Origin: Comamonadaceae bacterium
Lineage (GTDB): Bacteria > Pseudomonadota > Gammaproteobacteria > Burkholderiales > Burkholderiaceae_C
Assembly (NCBI GenBank): GCA_947452325.1
Contig: CANGCZ010000028.1
Span: 1-12,486, forward strand
Reading direction: 5' to 3'
Length of the DNA stretch: 12,486 bases
Each line of letters opens with the position of its first letter. The first letter of the stretch is position 1. This document shows, in pieces, positions 6,887-12,486 of the stretch. The position numbers and the translations under genes are program-made. The notes beneath the pieces were generated by a model. The model was not told the origin of the DNA. It saw only the letters and a list, made by a program, of their open reading frames with translations, and did not search any database.

Positions 6887-8098
6887 TTATGTCGTTGAAG
6901 AGGAAGATGAGGTGACTGCGGGCTGCGCGATGTCGAACACCTGACGCAAATAAGCCAGATAGTTTGCATCGTCGCACATGTTTTTGGAAGGCGTGTCAGA
7001 CAGTTTGGCCACCGGCTGGCCATTGCACTCGACCATTTTGATGACGATTTGCAAAGGCTCGTAGCCCAAGTCATTGGTCAAGTTGGTACCTATGCCAAAG
7101 GCCAATTGACAGCGCCCGCGAAACCGCTGATACAGCTCAATGGTGCGCGGCACCGTCAAACCATCGCTGAAGATCAAAGTCTTGGTCAATGGGTCAACAC
7201 GGTTGAGTTTGTAATGTTCGATCATGCGCTCACCCCAACTGAACGGGTCACCGCTGTCGTGACGCGCACCGTCAAACAGCTTGCAAAAATACATATCGAA
7301 GTCACGCAAAAATGGTTCTATGCCGTACACATCGCTGAGTGCAATACCTAGGTCACCCCGGTACTCGCGCGCCCAGGTTTCAAAGCCGAACACCTGGCTG
7401 TCGCGCAAACGCGGACCGAGCGCTTGACACGCCTGCAAATATTCGTGCGCCATGGTGCCCAGCGGCGTCAGCCCCAATGTTTTCGCAAACAAGGCATTGC
7501 TGGTGCCTGCAAATCGACCGGCTTGTCCCGAACCCAGTCTGGCTGTCAGCACACGCAACACCTCTTCGTGCCATGACTTGGAAAAACGTCTGCGGGTGCC
7601 ATAGTCGGCAATCTTCAAGTCACCCAGATCCACCGCTTGCAATTGCGCGATCTTGGTGTCCAGACGCTTGCGCCCTTCCACGTAATCCGGCACCGGTTGG
7701 GTGCGGCGGAAATACACCTCGTTGACGATGGCCAGCACCGGAATTTCAAACAGTATGGTGTGCAGCCACGGGCCTTTGATTTGGATATCGATGGAGCCGT
7801 CGGGCAACGCATCTACGGTGATGTATTTTTCGTTCAACCGGAACAAGCCCAGAAAGTCAACAAAGTCGCTTTTGATGAAACGCAATGCGCGCATCCAAGC
7901 CAACTCTTGTTCTGAAAATTTCAACTGGCACAGCGATTTGATTTCGCTGCGAATGTCGTCCACATAGGGCGCCAGCAGAACACCGGGCGTGCGGCATTTG
8001 AATTTGTAAGACACCTGCGCGCCGGGAAACTGATGCAGCACGGCTTGCATCATGGTGAATTTGTACAAATCCGTGTCCAGCAGACTGGTGATGATCAT
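6887..8098 (-). CDS. pncB: Nicotinate phosphoribosyltransferase
   Basis: A 403-residue enzyme of standard bacterial PncB length, beginning MIITSLLDTDLYKFTM at the ATG 8096-8098; an open extension to 8191 only reads through nitroreductase sequence. An AGGG lies 5 bases upstream of this ATG. Visible family motifs are DYGTRRRFS (165-173), GTMAHEY (214-220) with His218 at the position of the autophosphorylated histidine, RHDSGDP (279-285) and FGIGTNL (334-340). PncB converts nicotinate, PRPP and ATP to nicotinate mononucleotide, the salvage entry to NAD. It is 13 bases downstream of the nitroreductase stop and abuts the antiporter start. The Ser/Thr-rich tail at the extreme C-terminus is unremarkable. 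Confidence 0.95.
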   Translation of the reverse strand: MIITSLLDTDLYKFTMMQAVLHQFPGAQVSYKFKCRTPGVLLAPYVDDIRSEIKSLCQLKFSEQELAWMRALRFIKSDFVDFLGLFRLNEKYITVDALPDGSIDIQIKGPWLHTILFEIPVLAIVNEVYFRRTQPVPDYVEGRKRLDTKIAQLQAVDLGDLKIADYGTRRRFSKSWHEEVLRVLTARLGSGQAGRFAGTSNALFAKTLGLTPLGTMAHEYLQACQALGPRLRDSQVFGFETWAREYRGDLGIALSDVYGIEPFLRDFDMYFCKLFDGARHDSGDPFSWGERMIEHYKLNRVDPLTKTLIFSDGLTVPRTIELYQRFRGRCQLAFGIGTNLTNDLGYEPLQIVIKMVECNGQPVAKLSDTPSKNMCDDANYLAYLRQVFDIAQPAVTSSSSSTT

Positions 8099-8111
8099 GG
8101 CAACCCTAGGT

Positions 8112-8810
8112 TCAATCCAACCATTGTGTGAAGGATTCCACCGTTTCACGCGGCGTGCGGAAGGTGTTGACGATGTCTGTGTCGTCGGCATAACCCAAAG
8201 CCATGCCGCAAATCAGCATTTCGTTGTCGCCCGCTCCTATGTGCGGCAGGATGATGTTGGCAAAACCGTTCCACGCCGCTTGCGGGCAGGTATGCAAACC
8301 CATGCCTCTGGCGGCCAGCATCAGGGTTTGCAAAAACATGCCGTAATCCACCAGCGAGCCGCGCCCCATGACTTTGTCCAAAGTGAACATCAAGCCGACC
8401 GGCGCATCAAAGAAACGGTAATTGCGTTGGTGCTGCGCATGCATTTTGTCTTTGTCGCCCTTGGTAATGCCCAACAAACCGTAGAGGCTCCAACCGTTTT
8501 CGCGGCGACGGTCAATGAAAGGACTGACCCATTTTTCCGGGTAATAGTCGTAAGCCTCGCGGTAATCCGCGGCTTTCTCAGGATGGGCTCTCACCTCGTC
8601 ATGTGCGGCGCAGACTTTGTCGACCAAGGTATCGCGGCTTTGGCCTTGCAACACATACACCTTCCAAGGCTGGGTATTGGTGCCAGAGGGCGCGCGCGCG
8701 GCCAGCGCCAGCAGTTCTGTGAGTAGCTCTCGCGGCACTGGCTGCTGTGTGAAGGCGCGCGCAGACATGCGTGTGTCTATGGCTTGGTCAACGGTCAAGG
8801 CTGTGGTCAT
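8112..8810 (-). CDS. FMN-dependent nitroreductase (NfnB/PnbA-like)
   Basis: A 232-residue protein from the ATG at 8808-8810, which overlaps the thioesterase stop as ATGA; the longer open frame to 9035 is only a shadow of the thioesterase. Nitroreductase fold signatures are an Arg-rich FMN contact (TRMSARAF, 13-20), APSGTNTQPW (40-49) and the C-terminal GMALGYAD (212-219). Family members form dimers with FMN and use NAD(P)H to reduce nitro-aromatics, quinones or other electron-poor compounds. The insert at about 78-128 (Tyr- and Trp-rich, including DYYPEKW and ENGWSLYG) is typical of the p-nitrobenzoate/NfnB branch. The physiological substrate is unknown. Confidence 0.88.
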   Translation of the reverse strand: MTTALTVDQAIDTRMSARAFTQQPVPRELLTELLALAARAPSGTNTQPWKVYVLQGQSRDTLVDKVCAAHDEVRAHPEKAADYREAYDYYPEKWVSPFIDRRRENGWSLYGLLGITKGDKDKMHAQHQRNYRFFDAPVGLMFTLDKVMGRGSLVDYGMFLQTLMLAARGMGLHTCPQAAWNGFANIILPHIGAGDNEMLICGMALGYADDTDIVNTFRTPRETVESFTQWLD

Positions 8811-9253
8811 GTCAATTTTTCTAAAACATTTGAAAGAGCCGCAGGCAGTTGAGATACCGGCCTGCGCGTGAGCTTGTCTACATAGACATGAATGAAATGT
8901 CCGTGTGCAGCGCACAGCGGCGCGTCTTCGGCAAAGATGCCGACCTCGTAACGCACACTGGAAGCACCGATGCGCCCGACTTTGATACCGGCTTGTATGG
9001 TTTGCGGAAACGCCAGCGAGGAAAAGAAATTGCAATGCGTTTCCACCACCAAACCTATGGTCTCGCCGTGGTGAATATCCAGCGCACCGTTTTCAATCAA
9101 ATGGGCATTCACCACCGTGTCAAACCATTGGTAATAGACGACGTTGTTCACGTGGCCGTAAGCGTCGTTGTCCATCCAGCGGGTGGAAATGTTTCTAAAG
9201 CTTTTGAAAGCTGAGCGCTCGAGCGCTTGAGGTCGGGGGGATGCAGTTGTCAT
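8807..9253 (-). CDS. Hotdog-fold acyl-CoA thioesterase (4HBT family)
   Basis: A 148-residue single hotdog domain. The hallmark active-site segment is at residues 25-40: RWMDNDAYGHVNNVVYY, with Asp30 in the position of the catalytic acid and the GHVNN helix start. Such proteins hydrolyse acyl-CoA thioesters (4-hydroxybenzoyl-CoA or short to medium acyl-CoA) in the cytoplasm; the substrate is not determined by sequence. The N-terminal about 20 residues precede the fold and appear disordered. The ATG (9251-9253) overlaps the deacetylase stop as ATGA, and its own stop overlaps the nitroreductase ATG, so it is coupled on both sides. Confidence 0.88.
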   Translation of the reverse strand: MTTASPRPQALERSAFKSFRNISTRWMDNDAYGHVNNVVYYQWFDTVVNAHLIENGALDIHHGETIGLVVETHCNFFSSLAFPQTIQAGIKVGRIGASSVRYEVGIFAEDAPLCAAHGHFIHVYVDKLTRRPVSQLPAALSNVLEKLT

Positions 9254-10179
9254 GGCTGCTGATTTTGCCAGTGTTGCCAGGCCTCATACGCCAAGGCGAA
9301 GGTGTTGATCTGCACTTGCACCGTGTCTGCTATCTCTTTGCCGTAACCACCGGCCATGGCCATGGCCATTGGCATGCGCCTTTCACCGGCCCATTGCAGC
9401 ACCATGCGGTCGCGCATTTGCAATCCGGCAAAGCTGAGTTTCAAACGTCCGAGGCGGTCGCCCTCGTGCGGATCGGCACCTGCCAGGTAAAAAATCAAGT
9501 CAGGCTCACAGTGTTGTGCGAGTTGCTGTAAGCCGGTCTGCAACTGCGCCAGGTAGTCGTCATCGCCGCAAGCATCGGGCAACTCAATGTCTAAGTCGCT
9601 GCTTTCCTTGCGGAACGGAAAATTTTTTGCGCCGTGCATGGAAAACGTAAACACGGTTGGGTCATTTTGAAAAATATGCGCTGTGCCATTGCCTTGGTGC
9701 ACATCCAGGTCTATCACCGCCACTTGCAACTGCCTGCGACTGACCCGCGCGGCTTCAGCTTGCAGCAAACGCGCGGCCACGGCCACATCATTGAACACAC
9801 AAAAGCCGCTGCCCTTGTCCGCATAAGCGTGGTGGGTGCCGCCGGCCAAGTTGGCCGCCAAACCTTGCTGCATGGCAGTGCGCGCCGCGCTGACCGTGGC
9901 GCCGACCGAGCGGCGCGCCCGCTCGACCATGCCCTCAGACCAAGGGAAACCGATCTCGCGCTGGGCGGCGGCACTCAAGCCACCTTGGGCCACTGCTTCT
10001 ATGTAGGCCGGCGTGTGCACCAGCGCGAGTTCGCCGTCACTCGCCGGTTCAGCCAGTGCCAATCGCAAATCGGGCAATTCGTCTGCCAGTCTTTGACGCA
10101 GCAACTCGTACTTGCCCATGGGGAAACGGTGTCCTTCAGGCAATCGCTGAATATGCGTGGCGGCATAGTAAATGTGCAT
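9250..10179 (-). CDS. Histone deacetylase superfamily protein, class IV (HDAC11)-like zinc deacetylase
   Basis: A 309-residue single-domain protein covering the whole deacetylase fold. Catalytic residues are all present: the His pair His116-His117 (GGTHHA), the zinc ligands Asp159 and His161 (IDLDVHQGNG) and Asp236 (LAGADP), and the transition-state tyrosine Tyr279 (GGYG). The N-terminal HRFPMGKYELL (17-27) and the KNFPFRKESSDLD (185-197) segment resemble HDAC11-like bacterial relatives. Expected chemistry is zinc-dependent removal of acyl groups from lysine or a small amine such as a polyamine; which one is not known. HDAC11 relatives in animals favour long-chain acyl groups, which is suggestive next to a thioesterase gene but is only inference. 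It appears to be the first gene of the eight-gene minus-strand operon; the ribosome binding site before the ATG (10177-10179) is weak. Confidence 0.9.
   Translation of the reverse strand: MHIYYAATHIQRLPEGHRFPMGKYELLRQRLADELPDLRLALAEPASDGELALVHTPAYIEAVAQGGLSAAAQREIGFPWSEGMVERARRSVGATVSAARTAMQQGLAANLAGGTHHAYADKGSGFCVFNDVAVAARLLQAEAARVSRRQLQVAVIDLDVHQGNGTAHIFQNDPTVFTFSMHGAKNFPFRKESSDLDIELPDACGDDDYLAQLQTGLQQLAQHCEPDLIFYLAGADPHEGDRLGRLKLSFAGLQMRDRMVLQWAGERRMPMAMAMAGGYGKEIADTVQVQINTFALAYEAWQHWQNQQP
9352..9369. repeat. Three tandem copies of the hexamer GGCCAT inside the deacetylase gene
   Basis: The hexamer is repeated exactly three times, followed by a near copy (TGGCAT). On the coding strand it gives the Met-Ala alternation MAMAMA immediately before the catalytic GGYG (277-280). 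Being in-frame, unit gain or loss would change the strand before the active site without breaking the frame. Confidence 0.6.
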
Positions 10180-10214
10180 TCCGGATTATTGGTGACGCAT
10201 GAAGCGCGCAAAGT

Positions 10215-10247
10215 GTTTGCCGCAAACCTGAGCTGAAGCTAATTAGC
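10215..10247. repeat. Two short palindromes upstream of the deacetylase gene
   Basis: GTTTGC and GCAAAC flank a single C at 10215-10227, and 11 bases later comes the 10-base perfect palindrome GCTAATTAGC (10238-10247). Both sit within about 70 bases upstream of the deacetylase start and are candidate operator half-site pairs. Confidence 0.45.
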
Positions 10248-10312
10248 GGCAAAAAATGCGCTATAAATAACCCAGGTATGACGTTTTATAGCGACAAAAA
10301 CACCATAAATAG
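10246..10312. repeat. Overlapping direct and inverted repeats in the divergent control region
   Basis: GCGGCAAAAA...ATAAATAA (10246-10270) recurs as GCGACAAAAA...ATAAATAG (10291-10312), differing by a few substitutions and a short gap. Interlaced with it, CGCTATAAA (10259-10267) and TTTATAGCG (10285-10293) are exact inverted repeats 17 bases apart. Spacing of about 45 bases between direct copies equals roughly four helical turns, compatible with two operators bound on one DNA face. Confidence 0.5.
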
Positions 10313-10328
10313 TTAATCTTTGAATTTG

Positions 10329-10357
10329 TTGATTTTATTTTTATTAACATTTATAAA
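10329..10357 (+). promoter_or_regulatory. Probable sigma-70 promoter of the adhesin gene
   Basis: TTGATT (10329-10334, 4/6 to the -35 consensus) and TATAAA (10352-10357, 5/6 to the -10 consensus) are exactly 17 bases apart. Transcription would start near 10364, leaving about 30 bases of leader before the ATG at 10395. The surrounding block is extremely AT-rich, so chance matches are more likely here than elsewhere. Confidence 0.5.
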
Positions 10358-10394
10358 TTGAATATATCAATTATTAGATTTAAACAATTTCAAC

Positions 10395-12486
10395 ATGAAT
10401 GCTTTGTCACTCAGCACAGTCGACAAACCGCCCCGCCGGGCTTGGTTGTCCGTGCTGCTGTGGCCGCTGATGGCACAAGCCGGGCCGCAAGGCGCACAGT
10501 TGGTCAGCGGCCAGGCGGTGGTGAATCAATCAAACGTCAAAGGCCAAAGCTTGACCACCATCAAGCAAAACAGCCTCAAAGCCACCTTGAATTGGCAGCA
10601 ATTCAATCTGGCACCTGGAGATGCAGTCAACTTTGTGCAACCCAGTGCCTCCTCCGTGACTGTCAATCGCATCAGCGACCCGAATGGCTCGCGCATTCTG
10701 GGTCGGCTCAGCGCCAACGGACAGGTCTGGTTGATCAACCCCGCCGGTGTGTATTTTGGTCCGGGCGCACAAGTGAATGTGGGCAGCCTGCTGGCCTCCA
10801 CCTTGAACTTGGCGGACAACACCCCACTGTCCCAACTCCAAGGCGCGGCATCGGCAGGCAAGCAAAGCGCATCCGTGGTTAACGAGGGCAACATACGCAC
10901 AGCTGAAGGCGGCGTAGCTGTATTGATGGGCGCTCAAGTGAACAACCCGGGCAGCATCAGCGCGCCGGGTGGGCGTATTGTGTTGTCAGGCGACAAGCAA
11001 AATGGCAGCGTGACGCTGAGTGGTCAACTGGACACCTCAAGCACGGTCAGCAACACCCCCGGTTTTGTGGAGACCAGTGCCGCCTTTGTACGCATTGCCG
11101 ACACCGCTAAGGTGGAGACCCGGGCGGCGGGCGGCAGCAGCGGCGAATGGCTGATAGACCCGACCAACTTCACCATCAGCAGCGGCTCGGGCACCTTAAC
11201 CAGCAGCAGCATAGGCGCGAGCACATTGAGCAGCAGCCTGAGCAGCAGCAATGTGAGCATTGCCACCGACAACTCCAGCGGCAGCGATTCGGGCAATATT
11301 TACCTGAACTCGGCTGTCAGCTGGAGCGCCGCCACCCGGCTCACCCTGAGTGCTTACAAAGACATTTACATCAATGCCCCCATCACCTCAAGCAACAGCA
11401 GCGGCAAGCTCAAATTGCTTTACGGCCAAGGCTCAAGCAGCGGCACGATAGACAGTGTGGCATCGGATTACTACGTCAACGCCCCGGTCACGCTGGCGGC
11501 AGGCAACAACTTTCATACGCAGTTGGGCAGTGACACAGCCAATTTGAAAAGTTACCAAGTGATCACCAGCCTGGGCAGCAAAGGCAGCACCACCGGCAGC
11601 GACTTGCAAGGCATGAATGGGAGTTTGACGGCCAATTACGCGCTCGGCGCAGACATTGATGCCAGCGACACCAAATCCTGGTCGACCAGCACCTATGTCA
11701 AAGGTTTCACCAAAATCGGTAACAACTCGTCCTCTGCCGATTACTACAGCGGCACGTTTGCCGGCCTGGGCCATGTGATTTCCGACCTGTACCTGTACCG
11801 GCCATTGGTTGGCGTCAGCGGCTTGTTCGCCGTGCTCAGCAGCGACGCTGTGCTTAGAGACACAGGCATGGTGAACATGGCCATCACCACCAACAGCAGT
11901 GGCGGTCTGGTGGGGCGTAATCACGGCACCATCAAGAACAGTTACACCACCGGCAGCATCACCAGCCAAGCCGGTTTTGTCGGCGGACTGGCCGGCGACA
12001 ACAGCACCACCGGCACCATCACCAACAGCTATTCCACAGCCACAGTAACTGCAACCACAGGCATACCAGCCGGCGGCTTGGTCGGGCGCAATTACGGCAG
12101 CGTGGTCAACAGCTATGCCTCGGGTTCGGTCTCAGGCACCTCGGGCTACACCGGCGGATTGATAGGCGAATTAAAGGCCTTGGGCAGTGTCACAGCCAGT
12201 GCGTGGAACACCGAAACCAGCGGACAAAGCAGCGGCGCCGGTATCAATTCAGCCACCAGCGGCAATGACGATTTCACTGGTTTGAACACATCGGGCATGA
12301 AGCTGGCGAGCAACTTCAGCAGTTGGGACTTCACCACGCCGTGGATCATTTACAGCGGCTACACCGCACCGCTGCTGCGCGCCTTCATGACACCGCTGAC
12401 CATCAGCGCCTACGCCTCCGGCACCAAGGTCTACGACGGCACCACCACCACCACGGCTGCCAGTTACACCGACCCGGGCAGCTTAA
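10395..12486 (+). CDS. Filamentous haemagglutinin/TpsA-like secreted adhesin with GLUG repeats and YDG domain, 3' end outside window
   Basis: The frame from ATG 10395 is open to the right edge (697 complete codons) and is incomplete. A signal peptide is visible: basic stretch ending PPRR, hydrophobic core about 16-26 and AQA at 27-29 as likely cleavage site. Residues about 30-260 are the TPS/FHA secretion domain: SGQAVVNQ, WQQFNL, the INPAG motif (114-118) and AQVNVGSLLAST, ending near GEWLIDPTNFTI. A Ser/Thr/Gly-rich stretch follows (about 260-400). GLUG repeats come next, with cores starting GGLVGRNHG (503), GGLAGDN (530), GGLVGRNYG (560) and GGLIGEL (587), about 28 residues apart. A YDG-type domain begins at VYDGTTTTT (679-687). 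Proteins of this build are exported by the Sec pathway and then through a TpsB outer-membrane pore, and act at the cell surface in adhesion or biofilm. No tpsB gene is in the window. No clear Shine-Dalgarno precedes the ATG, but the signal peptide and an in-frame upstream stop (TGA at 10359) support this start. Confidence 0.9.
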   Translation, partial: MNALSLSTVDKPPRRAWLSVLLWPLMAQAGPQGAQLVSGQAVVNQSNVKGQSLTTIKQNSLKATLNWQQFNLAPGDAVNFVQPSASSVTVNRISDPNGSRILGRLSANGQVWLINPAGVYFGPGAQVNVGSLLASTLNLADNTPLSQLQGAASAGKQSASVVNEGNIRTAEGGVAVLMGAQVNNPGSISAPGGRIVLSGDKQNGSVTLSGQLDTSSTVSNTPGFVETSAAFVRIADTAKVETRAAGGSSGEWLIDPTNFTISSGSGTLTSSSIGASTLSSSLSSSNVSIATDNSSGSDSGNIYLNSAVSWSAATRLTLSAYKDIYINAPITSSNSSGKLKLLYGQGSSSGTIDSVASDYYVNAPVTLAAGNNFHTQLGSDTANLKSYQVITSLGSKGSTTGSDLQGMNGSLTANYALGADIDASDTKSWSTSTYVKGFTKIGNNSSSADYYSGTFAGLGHVISDLYLYRPLVGVSGLFAVLSSDAVLRDTGMVNMAITTNSSGGLVGRNHGTIKNSYTTGSITSQAGFVGGLAGDNSTTGTITNSYSTATVTATTGIPAGGLVGRNYGSVVNSYASGSVSGTSGYTGGLIGELKALGSVTASAWNTETSGQSSGAGINSATSGNDDFTGLNTSGMKLASNFSSWDFTTPWIIYSGYTAPLLRAFMTPLTISAYASGTKVYDGTTTTTAASYTDPGSL

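Larger units (their letters stand above)
10180..10394. promoter_or_regulatory. Divergent control region between the deacetylase operon and the adhesin gene
   Basis: This 215-base region carries no gene but several symmetric elements. They are GTTTGC-C-GCAAAC (10215-10227), the perfect palindrome GCTAATTAGC (10238-10247), a 9-bp inverted repeat CGCTATAAA/TTTATAGCG (10259-10267 and 10285-10293), and an imperfect direct repeat (10246-10270 and 10291-10312). From 10301 to 10390 only 13 of 90 bases are G or C, in sharp contrast to the flanking coding DNA. It must hold the promoters of both divergent units; the regulators are unknown. Confidence 0.6.

Noticed and set aside
8099..8191. N-terminal extension of pncB by 31 codons
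   Set aside because: It overlaps the nitroreductase coding end, and PncB proteins normally begin close to the LLDTDLYKFTM segment.
8811..9035. N-terminal extension of the nitroreductase by 75 codons
   Set aside because: The extension only reads an alternative frame of the thioesterase gene; the ATGA overlap start at 8810 gives the normal family N-terminus.
9634..10236. A 200-codon plus-strand open frame opposite the deacetylase
   Set aside because: It is an antisense shadow of a gene with fully conserved catalytic motifs; low-complexity His/Arg/Gln content and no family match.
11433..11969. A 178-codon minus-strand open frame opposite the adhesin
   Set aside because: The sense frame is a continuous, domain-rich TPS adhesin; the antisense frame has no recognisable features.
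11880..12200. Possible DNA tandem repeats in the adhesin gene
   Set aside because: The repetition is at protein level (GLUG repeats, about 28 residues); nucleotide copies have diverged and are not a DNA repeat array.
1..12486. CRISPR arrays, insertion sequences, tRNA or rRNA genes
   Set aside because: No regularly spaced identical repeats, transposase-like frames, terminal inverted repeats or cloverleaf sequences were seen on reading both strands by eye.

Overview
This window reads as an ordinary, gene-dense chromosomal segment of a Gram-negative bacterium, most likely a betaproteobacterium of the order Burkholderiales. The basis is gene content: a typical AhpC N-terminus, a YqjE-like/DUF883 pair, RmuC, PncB and a two-partner-secretion adhesin, together with moderate GC and many TTG/ATGA translation junctions. 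Genus cannot be assigned from the sequence alone. No tRNA, rRNA, CRISPR array, transposase, integrase or phage gene was found.

Layout: the left edge holds only the first 15 codons of ahpC on the minus strand. It diverges from a plus-strand short-chain dehydrogenase-like gene (262-1056) whose usual SDR catalytic residues are not visible. A convergent gap follows (1057-1270, with a strong inverted repeat), then a minus-strand pair of small membrane proteins: a YqjE/Holin-X-like protein and a DUF883 (YqjD/ElaB-like) protein.

From 10179 down to 2107 on the minus strand runs one tightly packed array of eight genes, probably a single operon. In transcription order these are an HDAC-superfamily (class IV-like) zinc deacetylase, a hotdog acyl-CoA thioesterase, an FMN nitroreductase, nicotinate phosphoribosyltransferase (pncB), an NhaP-type cation/proton antiporter, a GhrB-like D-2-hydroxyacid dehydrogenase, the DNA recombination protein RmuC and an MFS transporter. 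Four of the seven junctions are ATGA stop/start overlaps and one is a directly abutting TAA-ATG. No single pathway unites all eight. Several products make or use NAD(P)(H) (PncB, GhrB-like dehydrogenase, nitroreductase), and two hydrolyse acyl groups (deacetylase, thioesterase).

The right end (10395-12486, plus strand, open at the window edge) encodes the first 697 residues of a large secreted adhesin. It has a signal peptide, a filamentous-haemagglutinin/TPS secretion domain, a Ser/Thr-rich region, GLUG repeats and the start of a YDG domain. The 215-bp divergent region between the deacetylase operon and the adhesin is the most structured non-coding DNA in the window. It holds three dyad symmetries, an imperfect direct repeat and an extremely AT-rich block (13 G/C in 90 bases) containing a good sigma-70-like promoter. 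I did not find a clearly novel multi-gene system; the most distinctive points are the atypical SDR, the deacetylase-led translationally coupled operon, and the adhesin's control region.
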